NCBI GenBank assembly: GCA_030430345.1
Contig: JAUIFT010000095.1
Location: 1 to 7,639, forward strand
Direction of reading: 5' to 3'
Source of the DNA: Calditrichia bacterium
Lineage (GTDB): Bacteria > Calditrichota > Calditrichia > RBG-13-44-9 > J042
DNA length: 7,639 bases
Program-made: the position numbers and the translations under genes
The notes under the pieces: generated by a model
Databases searched by the model: none
Seen by the model: the letters and a program-made list of their open reading frames with translations, nothing else
What the model was told of the DNA's origin: nothing
Shown: one piece after another, positions 6,789 through 7,639 of the stretch
Position numbering within the stretch: the first letter of the stretch is position 1
Layout: each line of letters begins with the position of its first letter

Positions 6789-6817
6789 AGTTTACTAAAA
6801 ACTCAAGAAAATGTCAA
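6789..6817 (-). promoter_or_regulatory. Sigma-70-type promoter of the pilus-like/rsmD/coaD run
   Basis: On the minus strand a perfect TTGACA (-35) at 6817-6812 is followed after exactly 17 bases by TAAACT (-10, four of six consensus positions) at 6794-6789. Initiation would fall near 6782, leaving an untranslated leader of about 65 bases before ATG 6716. The sequence upstream of the -35 is A/T-tract-rich, like an UP element. A second, perfect -10 hexamer TATAAT lies at 6757-6752, with a poor TTGGAG 18 bases upstream, and may be a weaker tandem start. No other clear promoter is visible between the five genes, so this one probably serves all of them. Confidence 0.65.
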
Positions 6818-6829
6818 ACGGTAAATCAA

Positions 6830-6850
6830 AATAAATTTCGAAAACTTATT
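6830..6850. repeat. AT-rich imperfect inverted repeat between the esterase gene and the promoter
   Basis: A 21-base near-palindrome (nine pairs including one G-T, three-base loop centred on TTTCG) lies about 13 bases upstream of the -35 box. On the plus strand it is followed by a run of seven Ts, but no plus-strand gene ends near it. On the minus strand, the direction of the esterase transcript, only short T runs follow. It could be a weak terminator, an operator or part of a curved UP-like region. No better terminator is visible in the 193 bases (6717-6909) between the two genes. Confidence 0.3.
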
Positions 6851-6909
6851 ATTTTTTTATGAGTTGCGTTTTGTTTTTTATCTGACTGTTTATTCAGTAA
6901 TAAGCCAAC

Positions 6910-7639
6910 TTAGCGATTCGGAATATTTTCTAAAAATTTCTTAACAGTATCGAATATATACAGCCGTTCCCGGCCCAGGCTAATCAGGTGATACGACTTT
7001 TCCAGGGTAAGGCTTTCTTTCTGGGGAGAAGAGATATGGGCCATGATGTAGGGAAGATTATCATAAGTAATCGTATGATCCTTGCGGGAATGAATGATCA
7101 ATGCGGGACATTCCACCCGGGGTAATTCCGTTTTTACGAATCCGATCAGTTTCAGGAATTCCTGCAAACTGCTAATCGAATATTTATGATAGGTGGGAAT
7201 TTCTGCTTTGCGGGATTTTTCGCTAACATTTGGTCCCCGGGATTTATGCTGATACTCAATGAAGCGCTTCGCCAGCGGCAATAATGACAGCCGCCAATCT
7301 TTCATAATAATGGCGCAGGCCATGGTTACCACTGCTTCTACCGGATAATTCGCGGCGAGATGCAGTGCCAGGGCGCCGCCCATCGATTGTCCGCAAACAT
7401 ACACCGTGGTGTATTTTCGGCACATCTCCTCATAATAATGCTCGGCGGTTTTTATCCAAAGCCGGTAATCAATGCCATTAAGATCTTCCGGAATGGTGCC
7501 ATGTCCGGGCAGCAACGGAACCCAGACACCGTATCCCTTATCGGCGAAGTAATTGGCGAAATCCCGTCCTTCGAAAGCCGTGCCGGTAAAACCATGCAGG
7601 AATAATACGCCCACTTCACCCTGATCGATAAATATCGGT
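6910..7639 (-). CDS. Est30-like carboxylesterase / monoacylglycerol lipase (alpha/beta hydrolase), 5' end cut off
   Basis: A cytoplasmic serine hydrolase expected to cleave short- to medium-chain carboxylic esters or monoacylglycerols; the natural substrate is unknown. The frame stays open to the window edge and the visible upstream residues (PIFIDQGEV) fit a family N-terminus, so the gene starts outside. The GTG at 7614 has only a weak purine stretch ahead of it and is not the start. In the 242 visible residues: HGFTG (oxyanion region, about 15-19), PGHG, the nucleophile elbow CGQSMGG with Ser85, HSRKDHTI with Asp187, and KSYHLISL with His217. The Asp-to-His spacing of 30 equals that of Geobacillus Est30 (Asp193, His223), and the Ser-to-Asp spacing (102) is close to its 99. 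It is on the same strand as the pilus-like run but 193 bases upstream with a promoter between, so it is probably a separate unit. It ends in a normal TAA. Confidence 0.88.
   Translation of the reverse strand, partial: PIFIDQGEVGVLFLHGFTGTAFEGRDFANYFADKGYGVWVPLLPGHGTIPEDLNGIDYRLWIKTAEHYYEEMCRKYTTVYVCGQSMGGALALHLAANYPVEAVVTMACAIIMKDWRLSLLPLAKRFIEYQHKSRGPNVSEKSRKAEIPTYHKYSISSLQEFLKLIGFVKTELPRVECPALIIHSRKDHTITYDNLPYIMAHISSPQKESLTLEKSYHLISLGRERLYIFDTVKKFLENIPNR

Noticed and set aside
7612..7614. GTG at 7614 as start of the esterase
   Set aside because: The frame continues open to the window edge with family-like residues, and starting here would place the HGFTG strand almost at the terminus. The gene is treated as 5'-partial.

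Overview
This window reads as a chromosomal segment of a moderate-GC bacterium, probably a diderm. The housekeeping genes show ordinary bacterial features: clear Shine-Dalgarno sites, a sigma-70-like promoter and an intrinsic terminator. There is no sign of plasmid, phage, IS element, CRISPR array or RNA gene. The lineage cannot be fixed from the sequence. A deep-branching diderm phylum (for example in the FCB group) is only a guess, based on how far the pilus-like genes have diverged.

Layout. One gene lies on the plus strand: pepD (280-1740), an M20C dipeptidase. It is preceded by 279 bases without a supported gene and ends in a strong hairpin terminator (1763-1807). All other genes are on the minus strand. 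A tight five-gene run reads right to left: a 569-residue membrane-anchored, helix-rich protein with a type IV pilin-like N-terminus (6716-5007), a divergent PilM-like protein (4986-4045), a PilN/PilO-like membrane protein (4017-2863), rsmD (2851-2300) and coaD (2303-1806). Gaps within the run are 20, 27 and 11 bases, and rsmD and coaD overlap by an ATGA. A promoter with a perfect TTGACA box lies ahead of the first gene. Upstream, beyond a 193-base AT-rich spacer, is an Est30-like carboxylesterase whose 5' end is cut by the window edge (6910-7639).

How the genes fit together. PepD, RsmD (16S rRNA m2G966 methylation) and CoaD (CoA synthesis) are housekeeping enzymes. The first three genes of the minus-strand run look like a remodelled type IV pilus/type II secretion inner-membrane module. 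One protein has the pilin hydrophobic N-terminal pattern (Gly at -1, Pro at +22) but Lys instead of Glu at +5 and a very large extracytoplasmic part. One has the PilM order of segments without the nucleotide-binding motifs. One starts with the PilN-type INLL peptide known to dock on PilM, but separates it from its membrane helix by a long Gln/Pro/Tyr-rich tether. No ATPase, secretin, prepilin peptidase or platform protein is seen here, so any complete machine would need parts encoded elsewhere. This three-gene module is the best candidate in the window for an undescribed system. The homology is inferred by eye from motifs and order and has not been confirmed by search.
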